DNA of 8,292 nucleotides. Origin: Actinomycetes bacterium. GTDB lineage: Bacteria > Actinomycetota > Actinomycetes > Actinomycetales > Cellulomonadaceae. Position 1 is the stretch's first letter. The number at the start of each line of letters is the position of its first letter. Below the pieces are notes generated by a model, which saw only the letters and a program-made list of their open reading frames with translations, was not told the origin of the DNA and did not search any database. Shown piece by piece: positions 6,803-8,292 of the stretch. The position numbers and the translations under genes are program-made. Where the stretch lies: assembly GCA_023460255.1 (NCBI GenBank), contig JAEWQZ010000032.1, positions 1-8,292 on the forward strand, given 5' to 3'.

Positions 6803-6839
6803 AGTCAAGCACCGTGCGGGGCTGCGGGAGACTTCGCCG

Positions 6840-6864
6840 GGACGCTCAACCTTCCAGGGGTGTC
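6840..6864 (+). promoter_or_regulatory. Candidate ECF-type promoter of the sigma factor gene
   Basis: GGAC (6840-6843, within CGGGACG) is followed after 17 bases by TGTC (6861-6864), 15 bases before the proposed start. It has the same layout as the opposite-facing candidate before gabD2 and would fit autoregulation, which is common for ECF sigma genes. Confidence is low because the elements are short. Confidence 0.22.
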
Positions 6865-6870
6865 GACCGT

Positions 6871-6877
6871 GAGGAGG
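6871..6877 (+). promoter_or_regulatory. Ribosome binding site of the sigma factor gene (GAGGAGG)
   Basis: A strong GAGGAGG. Pairing through its first GAGG (6871-6874) leaves five bases before the GTG at 6880. The ATG at 6892 would lie about 14 bases away, which is long. The site therefore favours the GTG start but does not exclude the ATG. Confidence 0.6.
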
Positions 6878-6879
6878 GT

Positions 6880-7452
6880 GTGACGGCGACGATGGTCAGC
6901 AGCGCAGGGACAGGCCGCCCGGACGACGCGTTCGAGATCCTGCCGGTGACCGCCGACGGCCGGGCGTCCTCGACCGGCAAGGACGCCGAGTTCGCGGCCT
7001 TCGTGGCCGAGGCGACCCCCGCCCTGGCGCGCACCGCCTGGCTCCTGTGCGGCAACGAGCACCGGGCCGAGGAGCTCGTCCAGCAGGCGCTGGTCCGGAC
7101 GTACCTCGCCTGGGGGACCGCGCGCGAGCGCGAGCCGCTCGCGTACGCCCGCCGCGTGCTGGCGAACCTGCGGATCGACACGTGGCGCAAGCACCGGCGC
7201 GAGGTCCTCACCGGCGCGCCACCCGAGGCGGCGCGGGACTGCGAGGCGGACCGGCACGCGGAGCGGGACCGCCTGGTCCGGGCCCTTGCGACCCTGAGCG
7301 CCCGCCAGCGCCGCGTCGTCGTCCTGCGTCACCTGGTGGGCATGAGCGAGCGCGAGGTCGCCGCCGACCTCGGGGTCTCGCTCGGCACCGTGAAGTCGAC
7401 AGCGTCGCGCGGGCTCGCCCAGCTCCGCCGCGTCCTGGCAGAGGAGGACTGA
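6880..7452 (+). CDS. SigE-family (ECF-like) RNA polymerase sigma factor
   Basis: A 190-residue protein with sigma region 2 at about 38-106 and region 4 at about 131-184, and no regions 1 or 3, as in ECF sigma factors. Region 2 contains FAAFVAEATPALARTAWLLCG, AEELVQQALVRTYLAW and YARRVLANLRIDTWRK. The region 4 helix-turn-helix is SEREVAADLGVSLGTVKSTASRGLAQLR (156-183), which should read the -35 element. The sequence style matches the actinobacterial SigE-family group, most abundant in streptomycetes and relatives. About 35 poorly conserved, probably disordered residues precede region 2. The start is ambiguous: GTG 6880 is chosen for its ribosome binding site, with ATG 6892 four codons later and earlier in-frame GTGs at 6790 and 6814. 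Its TGA overlaps the next gene's ATG by one base, so the two are co-translated. It is divergent from gabD2, which makes that operon a possible target. Confidence 0.88.
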   Translation: MTATMVSSAGTGRPDDAFEILPVTADGRASSTGKDAEFAAFVAEATPALARTAWLLCGNEHRAEELVQQALVRTYLAWGTAREREPLAYARRVLANLRIDTWRKHRREVLTGAPPEAARDCEADRHAERDRLVRALATLSARQRRVVVLRHLVGMSEREVAADLGVSLGTVKSTASRGLAQLRRVLAEED

Positions 7453-8292
7453 TGGACGAGGGATTCGTGACCATGCTCCGCGAGCGCGTCGACGCGGTGG
7501 CGCCGGTGATCGACGTCGACACCTCCCGGGTCGTGCCGCGCGCGCGCCGGCGGCGCGTGCTGGTGCGGACGACGGCGCTCGCCGTCGCAGCGGGGCTCGT
7601 CGCCACCGGGGCGGCCTGGGCCGCCGGCCGCACCGACGGCGGTGGCGGGTCGACCCCGCCCGCCGGCTGGGCCGGTGGGCCCGAGGACGTCGGCACCGTC
7701 GAGGACCCGCGGGACGCGCCGTTCTGGCACGTCGCGTACGAGGAGCTCGACGAGGCGGGTGCGGTGAGCGCCCGGATGGACCTCTGGTACGGCCGGACGG
7801 AGCCGGGCGTCGCGCTCGTCGACGGCGAGCCCGCGTGGGCCATGGGACAGGCGTCGTGGGGCGCGCTGAAGCTCGACGCGGTGGCCCTGGACGGCGACGT
7901 CCGGGTCACCTCGGACGGCTGGACGCTGGTCACCTGGGACGTCCTGGACCGGCTCCCGACGGACCCCGCGGCCCTCGAGCAGCTGCTGCGGGGCAGCATC
8001 GAGCCGGGTCGCGGTGCGGGGACCGACGACGACAAGGTCTTCGACACGGCCCTGGGCCTGCTTCGGGGCAGCCCGGCGTCCACCGGTCTGCGCCTGGCCC
8101 TGTGGGACGTCGCCACGGGCCTGCCGGGCGGCGACGTGCACGAGGACGTCATGGACTCCCGTGGTCGCCCCGCGACGATGATCGACAGGCCCATCACCGG
8201 TAGCGGAGAGACCCGGCAGTACTGGTTCGACCCCGCCGACGGGCGCCTGCTCGAGGTCCTCGAGGCGCCCTCGCCGGAGGAGGTCGCCGCAG
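7452..8292 (+). CDS. Single-pass membrane protein partnered with the sigma factor, CU044_5270-like (cut by right edge)
   Basis: The ATG at 7452 overlaps the sigma stop (TGATG), so the frame is translationally coupled to it. It stays open for 280 codons to the right edge. It has a short cytoplasmic N-terminus of about 35 residues ending in a basic cluster RARRRR (30-35), one hydrophobic segment at about 36-58 and a large extracytoplasmic domain. That domain follows a Gly/Pro-rich linker and has aromatic motifs such as PFWHVAYEEL, MDLWYGRTEPG and QYWFDPADGRLLEV. This architecture and position match CU044_5270-like proteins that follow SigE-family sigma genes in actinobacteria. Such proteins may act as anti-sigma factors or envelope sensors, but I know of no firm function for this one. 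The N-terminus has no HxxxCxxC zinc motif and is too short for a classical anti-sigma domain. Confidence 0.75.
   Translation, partial: MDEGFVTMLRERVDAVAPVIDVDTSRVVPRARRRRVLVRTTALAVAAGLVATGAAWAAGRTDGGGGSTPPAGWAGGPEDVGTVEDPRDAPFWHVAYEELDEAGAVSARMDLWYGRTEPGVALVDGEPAWAMGQASWGALKLDAVALDGDVRVTSDGWTLVTWDVLDRLPTDPAALEQLLRGSIEPGRGAGTDDDKVFDTALGLLRGSPASTGLRLALWDVATGLPGGDVHEDVMDSRGRPATMIDRPITGSGETRQYWFDPADGRLLEVLEAPSPEEVAA

Noticed and set aside
6803..6808. TTGACT on the minus strand as a housekeeping -35 box for gabD2
   Set aside because: It is a good hexamer match, but at 16-19 bases downstream the sequence is all G/C with no TANNNT-like -10 box.
4356..6812. An apparent 818-residue fusion ending in the SDR
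   Set aside because: The upstream part is an out-of-frame reading of gabD2. The SDR has its own AGGAGG and ATG at 5174.
6790..6879. Longer sigma factor starting at GTG 6790 or GTG 6814
   Set aside because: The extra residues are Arg-rich and non-conserved in style, the good ribosome binding site lies downstream at 6871-6877, and the longer form would swallow the likely promoter region.
1..8292. CRISPR arrays, tRNA or rRNA genes, transposases, phage or defence genes
   Set aside because: No regularly spaced repeats, cloverleaf sequence, transposase motif or terminal inverted repeats were found on reading through the window, and every long stretch is accounted for by ordinary genes.

Overview
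This window comes from a very GC-rich chromosome with nearly all G or C at third codon positions. The gene types suggest a high-GC actinobacterium: GTP-type PEP carboxykinase, a GabD2-type aldehyde dehydrogenase, a PrmC-related methyltransferase and a SigE-family sigma factor paired with a membrane-anchored partner. Cellulomonadaceae is a plausible guess, but that is inference from gene style and not a proven assignment. No tRNA, rRNA, CRISPR array, insertion sequence or phage gene is visible, and no gene-free stretch exceeds 300 bases.

Layout from left to right. (1) A PrmC/HemK-related methyltransferase on the minus strand runs off the left edge; only its N-terminal half is present. (2) A 185-base divergent intergenic region follows. 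(3) pckG, a complete GTP-dependent PEP carboxykinase, lies on the plus strand. (4) Across a 24-base convergent gap there is a minus-strand block of four enzymes, in transcription order gabD2 (aldehyde dehydrogenase), a short-chain dehydrogenase, an alpha/beta hydrolase and an aldo/keto reductase. The spacings are 26, 21 and 86 bases, so the first three probably form an operon, and the reductase may be its last gene or have its own promoter. (5) A 134-base divergent region separates gabD2 from a plus-strand pair: a SigE-family ECF-like sigma factor and a single-pass membrane protein whose start codon overlaps the sigma stop. The second gene runs off the right edge.

How the genes may work together. 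pckG links the TCA cycle to gluconeogenesis and stands alone. The four-enzyme block is a set of redox and hydrolytic enzymes: an NAD-type alcohol/carbonyl dehydrogenase, an NADP-type aldehyde dehydrogenase, a hydrolase and an aldose-dehydrogenase-like reductase. It looks catabolic or detoxifying, but the substrate cannot be read from sequence. The sigma factor and membrane protein look like a signal-responsive regulatory pair divergent from this block.

The window is mostly ordinary. The most interesting point is a pair of matching ECF-like promoter candidates (GGAC, 17 bases, then CGTC or TGTC) facing opposite ways between gabD2 and the sigma gene. They would fit a sigma factor that controls both itself and the enzyme operon, but the motif is short and could be chance in DNA this GC-rich.
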